A DNA stretch of 64,000 nt from Clostridiaceae bacterium (lineage in GTDB: Bacteria > Bacillota > Clostridia > Clostridiales > Clostridiaceae). This document shows positions 26,381-35,606 of this stretch, piece after piece. How positions within the stretch are numbered: position 1 is the first letter of the stretch; each line of letters begins with the position of its first letter. Position numbers and translations under genes: made by a program. Where the stretch lies: positions 124,001 through 188,000 of the forward strand of contig CABIZX010000001.1 of NCBI GenBank assembly GCA_902363375.1, in the 5' to 3' direction. Under the pieces are notes generated by a model. The model did no database searches. It was not told the origin of the DNA and was given only the letters and a program-made list of their open reading frames with translations.

Positions 26381-26425
26381 AAATAACAAAAATAACAAAA
26401 ATAACAAAAATAACAAAAATAACAA
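26381..26425. repeat. 9-bp tandem repeat, five copies
   Basis: AAATAACAA repeated five times without change. A slippage-type microsatellite between two genes. Confidence 0.9.
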
Positions 26426-26460
26426 ACAAGTTAACTTTTTAAATATAAAAATATTATATA

Positions 26461-26498
26461 TTTAGCTATGAAAAATTTTTGAATTTTTCATAGCTAAA
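26461..26498. terminator. hairpin after pentapeptide gene
   Basis: TTTAGCTATGAAAAA and TTTTTCATAGCTAAA (26461-26475 / 26484-26498). A 15-bp stem without a strong T run; possible terminator. Confidence 0.5.
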
Positions 26499-26575
26499 AT
26501 TAAAAATTGTTTATTATATGATACTCATACTTAAAATAATAAAATAATAAATTGATAAAAGTTAGGAGAAAGTAA

Positions 26576-27337
26576 ATGATAACAATAATATCTTCAACTA
26601 AATCTTTAGATTTTGAAAAGAAATTATTTATAGAGGAAATAACTGAACCAATATTTATAGATGAGGTGAGTACTTTAGTTAATGTTCTTAAAGAATATAC
26701 CGTTGATGAGATAGCTAAAATGATGAAAATTAGTGATAAATTAGCCGAAGTAAATTACAACAGGTTTAAATATTTTTATGAAGAGAATGTAAATACTAGA
26801 CAAGCATTTTTTGCTTTTAGTGGAGAGGTCTATAAAGCTATAAATCCTTTTACATATAGAGAGGAAGACATAAAATTTGCTCAAGATCATATTAGAATCT
26901 TATCAGGCTTATTTGGTATGTTAAGACCTTTAGATAAAATAAAAGAATATAGGCTAGAGATGGCTACAAAGATAAAAGATATACCAGAAGATAATCTATA
27001 TAATTTTTGGACAGATAAGATTACTGAAAAACTAATTAGTGAATTAAATAATAGAAGAGAAAAAATAATTTTAAATCTAGCTTCCTTAGAATATTCTAAA
27101 GTAATAAATAGAAGTAAGTTAGAAAACATTGAGGTTTATGATGTGGAATTTAAAGAGAATAGAGAAGGTAAATTTAAAGTTATAGGGACTTATGCTAAAA
27201 GAGCTAGAGGATTAATGGTAACTTATATTGTTAAAAATAAGATAAGTTCTATAGAAGAAGTAAAAGATTTTAATGAAGATGGATATAAATATAACAAAGA
27301 ATTAAGTACTAATAATAAGCTAATCTTCACTAGATAG
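26576..27337 (+). CDS. yaaA: peroxide stress protein YaaA
   Basis: 253 aa. Family features: MITIISSTKSLDFEK at the start, FAFSGEVYKAINPFTY near 80, RILSGLFGMLRPLDKI near 103, and VIGTYAKRARGLMVTYIV near 202. YaaA lowers free iron and DNA damage under peroxide stress and can bind DNA. Cytosolic. Starts at ATG after AGGAGA. Stand-alone gene. Confidence 0.93.
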   Translation: MITIISSTKSLDFEKKLFIEEITEPIFIDEVSTLVNVLKEYTVDEIAKMMKISDKLAEVNYNRFKYFYEENVNTRQAFFAFSGEVYKAINPFTYREEDIKFAQDHIRILSGLFGMLRPLDKIKEYRLEMATKIKDIPEDNLYNFWTDKITEKLISELNNRREKIILNLASLEYSKVINRSKLENIEVYDVEFKENREGKFKVIGTYAKRARGLMVTYIVKNKISSIEEVKDFNEDGYKYNKELSTNNKLIFTR

Positions 27338-27460
27338 GTTAATAAATGCGTTCAAAGTTAGTTAACTTAAAATAAATTTAGTATAAAAAGTTGTATGTAT
27401 AAAAATTAAGCATAGATGTATTAATCATAAAAAATAGGGAATTATTACAGTATATTAAAT

Positions 27461-27496
27461 AAAAAAACTTGTATTGAAAATACAAGTTTTTTTATT
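27461..27496. terminator. rho-independent terminator
   Basis: AAAAAAACTTGTATT / AATACAAGTTTTTTT, loop GAA. The symmetric A and T runs allow function in both directions. Confidence 0.85.
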
Positions 27497-27529
27497 TGTA
27501 AATATTATAAGGTGAGCTAGGAGCAAATT

Positions 27530-28438
27530 ATGATAATAGTTAATATATTAATTGTAATGATAGTGATTTCTATGATAATTATAAGTGTTATAAATTGTCT
27601 ATTCAATTATGCCACCCTTGGCCAAAAGCGTGATAAGATAGAAACTTTTAAGATGCTCTCTACTATGGGATTATGTTCTATAGATGAGTATGAAAAATTA
27701 AAATTAGAAGAATTAACTATACAAAGTAAAGAAGGATACAAGTTAAAAGGTTATTACTTAAAATGTGATGTAACTTCCAATAAAGTAATAATACTATTAC
27801 ATGGATATTTAGTTGAACATTATAGATCCAGTCAGTACATAAATTTCTTTATTCAAGAAGGATTCAATGTTCTTTTAGTAGATCAAAGGGGACATGGTAA
27901 GAGTGAGGGAATTTATGCAACCTATGGAAAATATGAATGTGAAGATTTAAATTTATGGGTAGAGAATATAAGAAAAAGATTTAAAAATCAATGTTTTATA
28001 GGAGTTCATGGACATTCTATGGGAGCAGCAACAGGATTAATGTATTCAGTTTTAGGAAGAAGTAAAATAAATTTTATAATATCAGAAGCTGGATATACCA
28101 ATGCTATCGAGGTTATTAAGGGGAAACTAAACAAATATAAGATTCCATTTTTCCCTTTTTATAATCTTACGGACTATAAAATAAAAAAGCTATGTAAATT
28201 TTCTTTAGGAGATATATGCCCAATTGATATAGTGAGAGAAAGTGAAATCCCAATTATGTTTATTCATGGAGATGAGGACGAATTAATACCGTATTATATG
28301 TCAATGGATATGTATAAGGTCAAAAGTGGAATTAAGAGACTATGTATAATTAAAAATGGTAGACATAATACTTGCTATGCTACTGATAAAGAGAAATATG
28401 AAAAAGAAGTAAAGAATTTTTTTAAAATGATACAGTGA
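27530..28438 (+). CDS. alpha/beta hydrolase with N-terminal membrane anchor
   Basis: 302 aa. Residues 1-24 are one hydrophobic helix (anchor). The oxyanion HGYL follows, then DQRGHGKSEG and nucleophile GHSMGA (Ser about 165), with Asp in HGDEDELIP and His in GRHNTCYA completing the triad. It belongs to the serine aminopeptidase S33/lysophospholipase-like group. Substrate unknown. The patatin gene follows 65 bp downstream; both may act on lipids. Confidence 0.87.
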   Translation: MIIVNILIVMIVISMIIISVINCLFNYATLGQKRDKIETFKMLSTMGLCSIDEYEKLKLEELTIQSKEGYKLKGYYLKCDVTSNKVIILLHGYLVEHYRSSQYINFFIQEGFNVLLVDQRGHGKSEGIYATYGKYECEDLNLWVENIRKRFKNQCFIGVHGHSMGAATGLMYSVLGRSKINFIISEAGYTNAIEVIKGKLNKYKIPFFPFYNLTDYKIKKLCKFSLGDICPIDIVRESEIPIMFIHGDEDELIPYYMSMDMYKVKSGIKRLCIIKNGRHNTCYATDKEKYEKEVKNFFKMIQ

Positions 28439-28503
28439 TTAAAAGTTTAGTATAAATAATATAAAATAAATGTAACATAATATTTTATGGGGGAGGAAAC
28501 GCA

Positions 28504-29436
28504 ATGAAAGTAGGATTAGTATTATCTGGTGGAGGAGGAAAGGGTGCCTATGAGATAGGAGTATGGAAAGCTATAAAAGAATTAAATATAGATAAATACA
28601 TAAAAGTAGTTTCAGGTACTTCCATAGGTGCTATAAATGCAGCTTTGTTTGCACAAGATGATTTTGAAGAAGCAAAGAAAATGTGGCAAGAAGTTACTAT
28701 AGAAAAATTATTACCAGTAAATAATAAGATTCTTATTAAAAAGGGAGTAACTCTCGCAATTGGTAGTAAAAATATGAATTTAGTAAAGAAGTATATGGCA
28801 AGAAAACTAGAGCAAGGTGATGTTCCTAGAGATGGTGCCAGGGATATTATTGAGAAATATATAGACATAGATAAGTTAAAAAAATCACAGAGATTATGTT
28901 ATGTATCTTGTACTGAGATGCCTGAGTTTTTACCTAAATATTTTAGAATAAATGATTGCAAAGAAGAAAAGGCAAAAAGCATATTACTTGCAACAGCATG
29001 TTTACCTATGATATATGAGAGTGAGACAATTGAAGGAAAAACATATTTAGATGGAGGGTTAGCAGATAATACTCCAATAAGACCAGTTTATGAAGAAGGC
29101 TGTGATATTATAATAGTTGTATTTTTATCTAAAGAAGTTAAGATAAGAAGGGAAGAGTTCCCAGATACAAAGATTATTCAAATCATTCCTTCAGATATGG
29201 AGACAAAGATACTAGAAGGGCTATTAAATCTAGATGAAGAATCTAAGAATAAGAGAATTGAGAGAGGGTATAATGATACTAAAAATCTTTTAGAGCCTAT
29301 ATTTGAAATAGCTAGATATCAATATGAAGAAGAGCTAGAAAGACAAGCTATGGAGAAGGAAATAGAAGATAAGAATAAAGAAAATTGGCTAATCAGAAAT
29401 ACTAGAAGAATAAAGAATAAAATTCTAAATAAATAA
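28504..29436 (+). CDS. patatin-like phospholipase
   Basis: 310 aa, third patatin of the window. Oxyanion SGGGGKGAYE (8-17), nucleophile GTSIG (38-42, Ser40), DGG with Asp183 followed by LADNTPIRP. The C-terminus is highly charged, with a lysine-rich tail (about residues 275-310) that could form a helix or coiled coil. No signal peptide. Good GGGGGAGG site. Function: acyl hydrolysis, substrate unknown. Confidence 0.88.
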   Translation: MKVGLVLSGGGGKGAYEIGVWKAIKELNIDKYIKVVSGTSIGAINAALFAQDDFEEAKKMWQEVTIEKLLPVNNKILIKKGVTLAIGSKNMNLVKKYMARKLEQGDVPRDGARDIIEKYIDIDKLKKSQRLCYVSCTEMPEFLPKYFRINDCKEEKAKSILLATACLPMIYESETIEGKTYLDGGLADNTPIRPVYEEGCDIIIVVFLSKEVKIRREEFPDTKIIQIIPSDMETKILEGLLNLDEESKNKRIERGYNDTKNLLEPIFEIARYQYEEELERQAMEKEIEDKNKENWLIRNTRRIKNKILNK

Positions 29437-29501
29437 ATTATCGATTAGTATATGTTGTTTAAAGATTAATAATTATAAATAAAAAAAGATGTAAATGTTT
29501 G

Positions 29502-29534
29502 TAGGTAGATTCCGAAGGGAATCTATCTATTTTT
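29502..29534 (+). terminator. rho-independent terminator
   Basis: TAGGTAGATTCC with GGAATCTATCTA, loop GAAG, then five T. Confidence 0.85.
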
Positions 29535-29627
29535 AGTGGAAATTCTATATAAATAAGTGCTATTATATATATTAGCAAATTTAATTAACTATAATTTTAT
29601 AGTAATTAAAAGAGAGGGTGAATTAAA

Positions 29628-29906
29628 GTGAATGAATTAGAGCAATGTAGAAAAGAAATTGATACAATTGATAAAGAGCTTTTAATTTTATTTGAAAAAA
29701 GAATGGATGTTGCTGTAAGAGTAGCTAATTATAAAAAAGAAAATAATTTACCAATATATGATGAGGAACGAGAATCAAAGATTATTAAAAAAAATGTAGA
29801 CAATTTGGAGAATAAACACTATGATTTATTAGCGAGAAGATTTTTTTTAAGTATTATGGAGTTAAGTAGAAGTCTTCAAGAGAGCATTGTAAAAAAGCAT
29901 AAGTAA
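29628..29906 (+). CDS. chorismate mutase, AroQ class
   Basis: 92 aa, all-helical. LEQCRKEIDTIDKELLILFEKRM is the first AroQ helix (split here), with the usual Arg in AVRVANYK and ESKIIK; the small stand-alone form. It converts chorismate to prephenate for Phe/Tyr synthesis. GTG start after AGAGAGGG. It heads a shikimate-pathway group with aroE and aroQ. Confidence 0.88.
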   Translation: MNELEQCRKEIDTIDKELLILFEKRMDVAVRVANYKKENNLPIYDEERESKIIKKNVDNLENKHYDLLARRFFLSIMELSRSLQESIVKKHK

Positions 29907-29943
29907 AATTATTTAAATTAATCACATATAAAGGAGTAATGTT

Positions 29944-30756
29944 ATGGAATTTTACGGCATATTAGGAGAAAAGTTAGGTCATAGCTTATCACCTAGAATA
30001 CATAAGATAATATTTCAGGCGATAGAAGTAGAAGGTGCATATAAGCTGTTTGAAATACCAAAGGGGAGACTAGAAGAGTGTATAGATGCAATTAAACTTT
30101 TAAAAATTAAGGGAGCCAGTGTAACTATTCCTTATAAGGAAGAGGTTATGAAATATTTAGATGAAGTATCACCAGAAGCGCGAAGAATAGGAGCTGTTAA
30201 TACAATAGCATTAGAAGATAATAAGCTATATGGTTATAATACAGATTACGATGGTTTTGGATATATGCTAAAGGTACATAATGTTAAAGTAGAGGATTCT
30301 GTAGCCGTAATTCTTGGTAATGGTGGAGCTACAAAGGCTGCTATGTGTTACTTATTAGATAATGGAGCTAAAGATATTTATATAGTCAGTAGAACACCAG
30401 AAAAAAGTAAGGGAATAAATCATGAAAAAGTTAAATTAATAGATTATGAAGAATTAAAAAAAATTAATGGGGATATGATAATTAACACAACTCCAATTGG
30501 AATGTTTCCTAATGAAGATGCTATTCCAGTTGAAGATGACATTATTAATAATTTCCAAACTATAGTTGATATAGTATATAATCCAGCAATGACAAAGTTT
30601 TTATCTAAGGGAAAAGAACTAGGTAAGAAAATTGTAGGAGGATTATCCATGCTCATAGGACAAGGTGTAAAATCACAGGAAATATGGCAAAAGAATTCTA
30701 TTGATAGCCAAACTATTAAGGATATATATGAAATTTTAAATAGAGAGTTTAGCTAA
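29944..30756 (+). CDS. aroE: shikimate dehydrogenase
   Basis: 270 aa. The substrate site has LGHSLSPRIH (11-20) and VTIPYKEEVM with its catalytic Lys (about 63) and AVNTI; the NADP-binding loop GNGGATKAA and NTTPIGMFP follow. It reduces 3-dehydroshikimate to shikimate. It lies 37 bp after chorismate mutase and 18 bp before aroQ, in one operon. Confidence 0.94.
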   Translation: MEFYGILGEKLGHSLSPRIHKIIFQAIEVEGAYKLFEIPKGRLEECIDAIKLLKIKGASVTIPYKEEVMKYLDEVSPEARRIGAVNTIALEDNKLYGYNTDYDGFGYMLKVHNVKVEDSVAVILGNGGATKAAMCYLLDNGAKDIYIVSRTPEKSKGINHEKVKLIDYEELKKINGDMIINTTPIGMFPNEDAIPVEDDIINNFQTIVDIVYNPAMTKFLSKGKELGKKIVGGLSMLIGQGVKSQEIWQKNSIDSQTIKDIYEILNREFS

Positions 30757-30774
30757 ACATAAGAGGTGAAGGCT

Positions 30775-31224
30775 ATGAAGCTAATGGTTATAAATGGACC
30801 TAATCTAAATTTTTTAGGCATAAGAGAACAAAATATATATGGTTCTAAAAGTTTTCAGGAGATTGAAAGCTATATAAGAGAAACTGCTATATCATTAGGA
30901 CATGATATAGAAATGTGCCAAAGTAATATAGAGGGGGAAATTATTAACTTTATTCAAAAAGCATATTATAACAAATGTGAAGGTATAATAATTAATCCAG
31001 GTGCATTCACTCATTATAGCTATGCTATCTATGATGCTATAAAAAGTGTAAATATAGATACTGTAGAAGTTCATTTATCACAAATTTATGATAGAGAAGA
31101 ATTTAGACAAAAATCAGTTACAGCTCCGGCTTGCATAGGTCAAATAAGCGGTTTTGGAGAGTATGGATATATTATGGCTATAAATGCTCTAGAGAATAAA
31201 AATTCTATGAAGAATAGGTTATAG
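30775..31224 (+). CDS. aroQ: type II 3-dehydroquinate dehydratase
   Basis: 149 aa. INGPNLNFLGIREQNIYG (with catalytic Tyr in the loop), ESYIRE, NPGAFTHYSYAI with its Asn and His, and EVHLSQIYDREEFR are the type II signatures. It makes 3-dehydroshikimate, the substrate of aroE just upstream. I chose ATG 30775, six bases after AGAGGTG; an in-frame GTG at 30766 lies inside that site. Confidence 0.93.
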   Translation: MKLMVINGPNLNFLGIREQNIYGSKSFQEIESYIRETAISLGHDIEMCQSNIEGEIINFIQKAYYNKCEGIIINPGAFTHYSYAIYDAIKSVNIDTVEVHLSQIYDREEFRQKSVTAPACIGQISGFGEYGYIMAINALENKNSMKNRL

Positions 31225-31259
31225 TATTGAGTATTATAACCTAGAAAGAAGGGGAACCC

Positions 31260-31538
31260 ATGAATGATCTTAAACATAGAATAGTAGAACTATATATAAG
31301 TCTTACTGAGAGTGGAGTTAGATTCTATTATGAAGATGATATTAATTCTTTTAGTGAAATAAGAGAATTAAATTCTTGTGATAAAGAATATGTGGATTTT
31401 AAAACGGAAGAAGGAAATGATGTTAAAGTATCCTTAGAGGACTTTAGAATATATCATTCAAAGGAAAACATAAATCTTTATGATTGGGTTGAAATAAGAG
31501 AATTTGATAGACTTCTAGAAGAATTAGGGGAAGTTTAG
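31260..31538 (+). CDS. hypothetical protein
   Basis: 92 aa, acidic, with no membrane segment. I do not recognise a family. The sequence alternates helical (LKHRIVELYISLTESG) and beta-like stretches and ends in a Glu/Leu-rich helix. It lies 35 bp after aroQ with a GAAGGGGAA site, so it may be the last gene of the shikimate operon. It resembles neither a regulator nor an enzyme. Confidence 0.6.
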   Translation: MNDLKHRIVELYISLTESGVRFYYEDDINSFSEIRELNSCDKEYVDFKTEEGNDVKVSLEDFRIYHSKENINLYDWVEIREFDRLLEELGEV

Positions 31539-31638
31539 AGTATACCTTTAAGCAAGTTATTTTGATTACGTATCTAAATTAAATTCATCATAAAAGAAAT
31601 AAAGATATAAGATTCAGTGGAAAATAAATAACTAAGAA

Positions 31639-31695
31639 GGGGCTTTCACAAAATAAACTAATATTTTTTATATTAGTTTATTTTGTGAAAGCCCC
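31639..31695. repeat. 26-bp perfect inverted repeat of the dispersed family
   Basis: Arms start with GGGGCTTTCACAAAATAAAC and continue CTAATAT (31639-31664), matching the exact complement at 31670-31695 with a five-T loop. No T run follows on either side, so it is a poor terminator. It is related to the hairpin at 24372. Confidence 0.85.
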
Positions 31696-31717
31696 TAGTT
31701 TATAAAAAAACAAGATA

Positions 31718-31812
31718 TGTGGATAAAGTTTAGTAAATTTTCAGAAAAATGGTGGATAACTTAAGGCTTATCCACTTAGTGTTGATTATATTGTGGATAA
31801 AAGTGTGGAAAA
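31718..31812. other. cluster of five DnaA-box-like sites
   Basis: TTATCCACA on the minus strand at 31718-31726 and 31792-31800 (perfect); one-mismatch forms at 31751-31759 (minus) and 31768-31776 (plus); TTTTCCACA at 31804-31812 (minus). Five sites lie within 95 bp of non-coding DNA. Confidence 0.7.
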
Positions 31813-31911
31813 TGTTAATAATTACATTATTTTACATAGGTGGTATTAAAACTATTAATCTATAGATTTCCACTAAATAATATCGTGAAAAATGACCTTC
31901 ATTTAGTAAAA

Positions 31912-31928
31912 ATTTAGTATTACTAAAT
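31912..31928. promoter_or_regulatory. palindromic operator, site 1
   Basis: ATTTAGTATTACTAAAT, a perfect odd palindrome. An extra half-site TTTAGTAAA lies just upstream at 31902. The same 15-bp core recurs at 32078. Confidence 0.6.
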
Positions 31929-32077
31929 ATGGGGGGATTTTTATTATGAGAGGGATTCAGGCATATATATGAATTTTACTATGTAGCTATAAGATATTTT
32001 CATAACTGTAGAGTGATAATAGAATAATTTTAAAAAAGTGTAATGTAAATATATTATATATTTGAAATGGAAATAAA

Positions 32078-32092
32078 TTTAGTATTACTAAA
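32078..32092. promoter_or_regulatory. palindromic operator, site 2
   Basis: TTTAGTATTACTAAA, identical to the core of site 1, 166 bp further on. Confidence 0.6.
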
Positions 32093-32234
32093 CATTAAGA
32101 ATATTAATATAAACATGTTTTTAGCAACATGAGGTATATTCAAGGTTTGTCGCAGAAAAAAAATCGCCAAAATATAAAAAAATTTAACAAATCTATTGAT
32201 TTATTAATAAAAAAAATATAGAATAATATTGTTT

Positions 32235-32269
32235 GTTTAGTAAATGTAAACTTAAGGTTTAGATATAAT
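32235..32269 (+). promoter_or_regulatory. pot promoter with degenerate operator
   Basis: TATAAT at 32264-32269; the region before it has GTTTAGTAAATGTAAAC (32235-32251), sharing the TTTAGTA half-site. The -35 is weak, as if regulated. Confidence 0.5.
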
Positions 32270-32290
32270 ACACAAGATAGAGGTGAAACT

Positions 32291-32830
32291 GTGCAAATTG
32301 GAGAAAAGATTAAAAGTCTTAGAATTGAAAAACAATTAACCCAAGAGGAACTTGCAAACAGATGTGAATTATCTAAGGGATTTATCTCACAAATTGAGAA
32401 TGATCTCACATCTCCATCTATTGCTACACTTATGGACATTCTTCAAATACTAGGCACAAATTTAAATGAATTCTTTAGTGAGAAAGTTAACGAGAGAGTT
32501 AAGTTTACAGATGATGACATGTTCGAGACAGAAGATGAAGATTTAAAATATAGATTAAAATGGCTTGTTCCAGATGCTCAAAAAAATGAAATGGAGCCAA
32601 TAATGCTTATATTAGAACCTAATGGAAAATACAAAGAGGAAGCTCCTCATGAAGGGGAGGAATTTGGATTTGTACTTCATGGCATTGTAAACCTACATTT
32701 AGGAGGTAAAGTGTATAAAGTACGTAAGGGAGAAAGTTTCTATTTTAAACCAAAGGCTAATCACTATATTTCCAATGCAGGAAAGACAGAAGCAACAGTA
32801 ATATGGGTAAGTACTCCACCGTCATTTTAA
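32291..32830 (+). CDS. XRE-cupin transcriptional regulator (PuuR-like)
   Basis: 179 aa. Helix-turn-helix at residues about 7-60 (IKSLRIEKQLTQEELANRC then LSKGFISQIENDL) and a C-terminal cupin (HEGEEFGFVLHG, YKVRKGESFYFKP). PuuR-type proteins regulate polyamine uptake and use. GTG start after GAGGTG. It precedes potABCD by about 100 bp, so it probably represses them and itself through the TTTAGTA boxes. Confidence 0.88.
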   Translation: MQIGEKIKSLRIEKQLTQEELANRCELSKGFISQIENDLTSPSIATLMDILQILGTNLNEFFSEKVNERVKFTDDDMFETEDEDLKYRLKWLVPDAQKNEMEPIMLILEPNGKYKEEAPHEGEEFGFVLHGIVNLHLGGKVYKVRKGESFYFKPKANHYISNAGKTEATVIWVSTPPSF

Positions 32831-32938
32831 ATAGGCAGATTTAATACTGACATGAAGAGGCATTAGATAATTACTGGATAAAGTATGCTTATATATCTAG
32901 AATAGTATAAGTAACATTATGTTGAAAAAGAGGTGTTT

Positions 32939-33988
32939 ATGTTGGTTGATAATATAATTGAAATTAAAGGAATATCTAAAACTTTCGAAGATAATAAAGT
33001 TTTAGACAATATAACATTAGAAATTAAAAAAAATGAGTTTGTAACCTTACTTGGACCTAGTGGATGTGGTAAGACTACTACATTGAAAATTTTGGCAGGT
33101 TTTGAAACTTGTGATGAAGGTGAAGTCATATTTGAGGATAAAAGAATTAATGATTTGCCTCCATATGAAAGACAAATTAATACAGTATTCCAAAAGTATG
33201 CTCTATTTCCACATATGAATGTGTATGAAAATATAGCCTTTGGATTAAAGATAAAAAAGACTCCTAAAAATGAAATTGATAAAAAAGTAAGTGAAGTTTT
33301 AAAGTTAGTAGATCTTAAAGGATTTGAATCTCGAAAGATAGAGTCTTTAAGTGGTGGTCAGCAGCAAAGAGTAGCTATAGCAAGAGCTATTGTTAATGAG
33401 CCAAAAGTACTACTGCTTGATGAACCCTTAGGTGCCCTTGATCTAAAGCTTAGAAAAGAAATGCAAATAGAACTTAAAAAGATACAAAAACAGTTAGGAA
33501 TAACCTTTGTATTTGTTACGCATGACCAAGAAGAAGCATTAACTATGTCTGATACTGTTGTAGTAATGAATAAAGGAGTAATTCAACAGATGGGTACTCC
33601 AGAAGATATATATAATGAACCTGAGAATAAATTTGTAGCTAGATTTATAGGAGAAAGTAATATTACAGATGGAGTAATGTTAGAAGACTTAAAGGTTAGA
33701 TTCTGTGGACGTGTATTTGAATGTGTTGATAAAGGTTTTAAAAAAAATGAAGCTATAGATGTGGTAATAAGACCAGAGGATATAAAAATAGTAAATAAAG
33801 AAGAGGGAAAACTAAAGGGGATAGTGAAATCTTCTGTATTTAAAGGAGTTCACTATGAGTTAGAAGTAGAGGAAGAGAACATGAATTTTATTCTTCATAA
33901 TACTAAAAATTTCTCTGTAGGTACAGAGATAGGAATGGATATATATCCAGAAGACATTCATATAATGAGAAAATCAGAGGAAGCTTAA
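32939..33988 (+). CDS. potA: spermidine/putrescine ABC transporter ATP-binding protein
   Basis: About 349 aa. Walker [10 protein letters not shown] near residue 37, Q-loop [15 protein letters not shown], signature [14 protein letters not shown], Walker B VLLLDEP, switch His in [13 protein letters not shown], and a C-terminal TOBE-like domain. Start: ATG 32939, or TTG 32942, after AGAGGTG. First gene of a tight operon with potB, potC and potD; it powers polyamine import. Confidence 0.93.
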   Translation: MLVDNIIEIKGISKTFEDNKVLDNITLEIKKNEFVTLLGPSGCGKTTTLKILAGFETCDEGEVIFEDKRINDLPPYERQINTVFQKYALFPHMNVYENIAFGLKIKKTPKNEIDKKVSEVLKLVDLKGFESRKIESLSGGQQQRVAIARAIVNEPKVLLLDEPLGALDLKLRKEMQIELKKIQKQLGITFVFVTHDQEEALTMSDTVVVMNKGVIQQMGTPEDIYNEPENKFVARFIGESNITDGVMLEDLKVRFCGRVFECVDKGFKKNEAIDVVIRPEDIKIVNKEEGKLKGIVKSSVFKGVHYELEVEEENMNFILHNTKNFSVGTEIGMDIYPEDIHIMRKSEEA

Positions 33989-33989
33989 A

Positions 33990-34826
33990 ATGAAGAAGAA
34001 ATCATATTTAGCTTACCCTTATGTATTGTGGAGTTCTCTTTTTATAATAGTACCCCTTCTTTTAATTGTATTTTTTAGTTTTACCAAAAAAGTGGGAGGA
34101 AGTTACCAATTCTCTATAGATAATTTTAAAAGATTAATGGATCCTTTATATATAAAGGTGTTTACAAGATCTATTACATTAGCATTACAATCAACAGTTT
34201 TATGTTTAGTAATGGGATATCCTATTGCTTATATGATATCAAGAAAGCCAGAACACAAACGTGGAATGCTTATAATGTTATTCATTCTTCCAATGTGGAT
34301 GAATTTCTTACTTAGAACCTATGCGTGGCTTGCTATACTAGGTAAAAATGGATTATTTAATAATTTACTTAATATGATTGGATTAAATTCAGTAGATATA
34401 CTATATACCAATGGTGCGGTACTTCTTGGAATGGTCTATAACTTCCTTCCATTTATGGTACTACCAATATATACTTCTCTATTAAAGATGGATCAAGATT
34501 TAATTAATGCAGCCTATGATTTAGGTGCTGGAAAAATTACAGCTTTTATAAAAGTTATCTTTCCATTAAGTATACCAGGAGTTATTTCAGGAATAACTAT
34601 GGTATTTATGCCAGCTGTATCTACCTTCGTAATTTCACAACTTTTAGGTGGTGGAAAGCATATGCTTATAGGTAACTTAATAGAGCAGCAATTTACATCC
34701 GTTGGAGATTGGAATTTTGGATCTGCAATATCAATTCTTATGATGATATTAATTTTAATAGCTATGGGATTAACCTCTAAGTTTTCAGACGGTGATGAAA
34801 AAGGAGGAGGTAGAGTATTATGGTAA
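33990..34826 (+). CDS. potB: spermidine/putrescine ABC transporter permease PotB
   Basis: 278 aa with six membrane helices; the EAA-type loop contacting PotA is DLINAAYDLGAGKITAFIKV (residues about 168-187). It begins one base after potA and overlaps potC by 7 bp, consistent with translational coupling. Forms the pore with PotC. Confidence 0.93.
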   Translation: MKKKSYLAYPYVLWSSLFIIVPLLLIVFFSFTKKVGGSYQFSIDNFKRLMDPLYIKVFTRSITLALQSTVLCLVMGYPIAYMISRKPEHKRGMLIMLFILPMWMNFLLRTYAWLAILGKNGLFNNLLNMIGLNSVDILYTNGAVLLGMVYNFLPFMVLPIYTSLLKMDQDLINAAYDLGAGKITAFIKVIFPLSIPGVISGITMVFMPAVSTFVISQLLGGGKHMLIGNLIEQQFTSVGDWNFGSAISILMMILILIAMGLTSKFSDGDEKGGGRVLW

Positions 34827-35602
34827 AAGTAAAAAAGATATTTTCAAATATATATTTAATTTTAATATTTATATTTCTATATGCTCCTATCTTTGCGCTA
34901 GCATTATTTTCTTTTAATGATTCAAAGTCTATGGCAAGATGGCAAGGGTTTACTTTTAAGTGGTATAAGCAATTATTTCATAATGATAGAATAATTTCGG
35001 CTTTAATAACAACCGTAGTAGTGGCAATATTAGCTTCAGTTATAGCAACTATTATAGGAACTATAAGTGCTATAGGAATAGATAGAATGAGAGGGCCTAA
35101 AAAGGCTATGCTTCTTAATATAAACTATTTACCTGTATTAAACCCTGATATAGTAACAGCGGTAGGGCTTATGATACTTTTTATATTTTTTAATATGAAG
35201 TTAGGGTTTTTGACTATGTTACTTGCACATATAACTTTTAATATACCTTACGTAGTTTTATCTGTATTACCAAAGTTAAGACAGCTTCCAGACAATGTAG
35301 AAGAAGCAGCTATGGACTTAGGTGCAAAACCTATGTACACTCTTAGAAAAGTAATACTTCCTCAGATAAAGCCAGGAATAGTTTCAGGATTTTTAATTGC
35401 ATTTACTATGTCTATAGATGACTTTATTATAAGTTTCTTTAATACTGGAAATGGTGTAACTAATTTATCAATTGAAGTTTACTCTATGGCAAAGAGAGGT
35501 ATAAAACCAGAGATTAATGCACTGACTACATTAATGTTTATAACAGTGCTAATACTACTATTATTAGCTAACAGAAAGCAATCTGTTATGAGGAAGGAGT
35601 AA
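34820..35602 (+). CDS. potC: spermidine/putrescine ABC transporter permease PotC
   Basis: 260 aa, six membrane helices. EAA loop NVEEAAMDLGAKPMYTLRKV near 155-174; FTMSIDDFIISFF is a typical PotC stretch. Its start overlaps potB, and potD follows 4 bp after its stop. Confidence 0.93.
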   Translation: MVKVKKIFSNIYLILIFIFLYAPIFALALFSFNDSKSMARWQGFTFKWYKQLFHNDRIISALITTVVVAILASVIATIIGTISAIGIDRMRGPKKAMLLNINYLPVLNPDIVTAVGLMILFIFFNMKLGFLTMLLAHITFNIPYVVLSVLPKLRQLPDNVEEAAMDLGAKPMYTLRKVILPQIKPGIVSGFLIAFTMSIDDFIISFFNTGNGVTNLSIEVYSMAKRGIKPEINALTTLMFITVLILLLLANRKQSVMRKE

Positions 35603-35606
35603 CAAT

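Larger units (their letters stand above)
31539..32290. other. 750-bp non-coding region upstream of the pot unit
   Basis: It holds the 26-bp inverted repeat, the DnaA-box cluster, five TTTAGTA(A/T) boxes and the pot promoter. No believable gene: the only start with a purine-rich leader is an eight-codon ORF at 31946. The rest is AT-rich. Confidence 0.6.

Noticed and set aside
31718..31812. Whether the DnaA-box cluster is the chromosomal origin
   Set aside because: No dnaA, dnaN, recF or rpmH lies nearby, and no clear AT-rich unwinding element with tandem trios was found, so I report it as a cluster only.
31946..31972. Eight-codon ORF after a GGGGGG run in the pot upstream region
   Set aside because: Too short to support, and nothing indicates translation.
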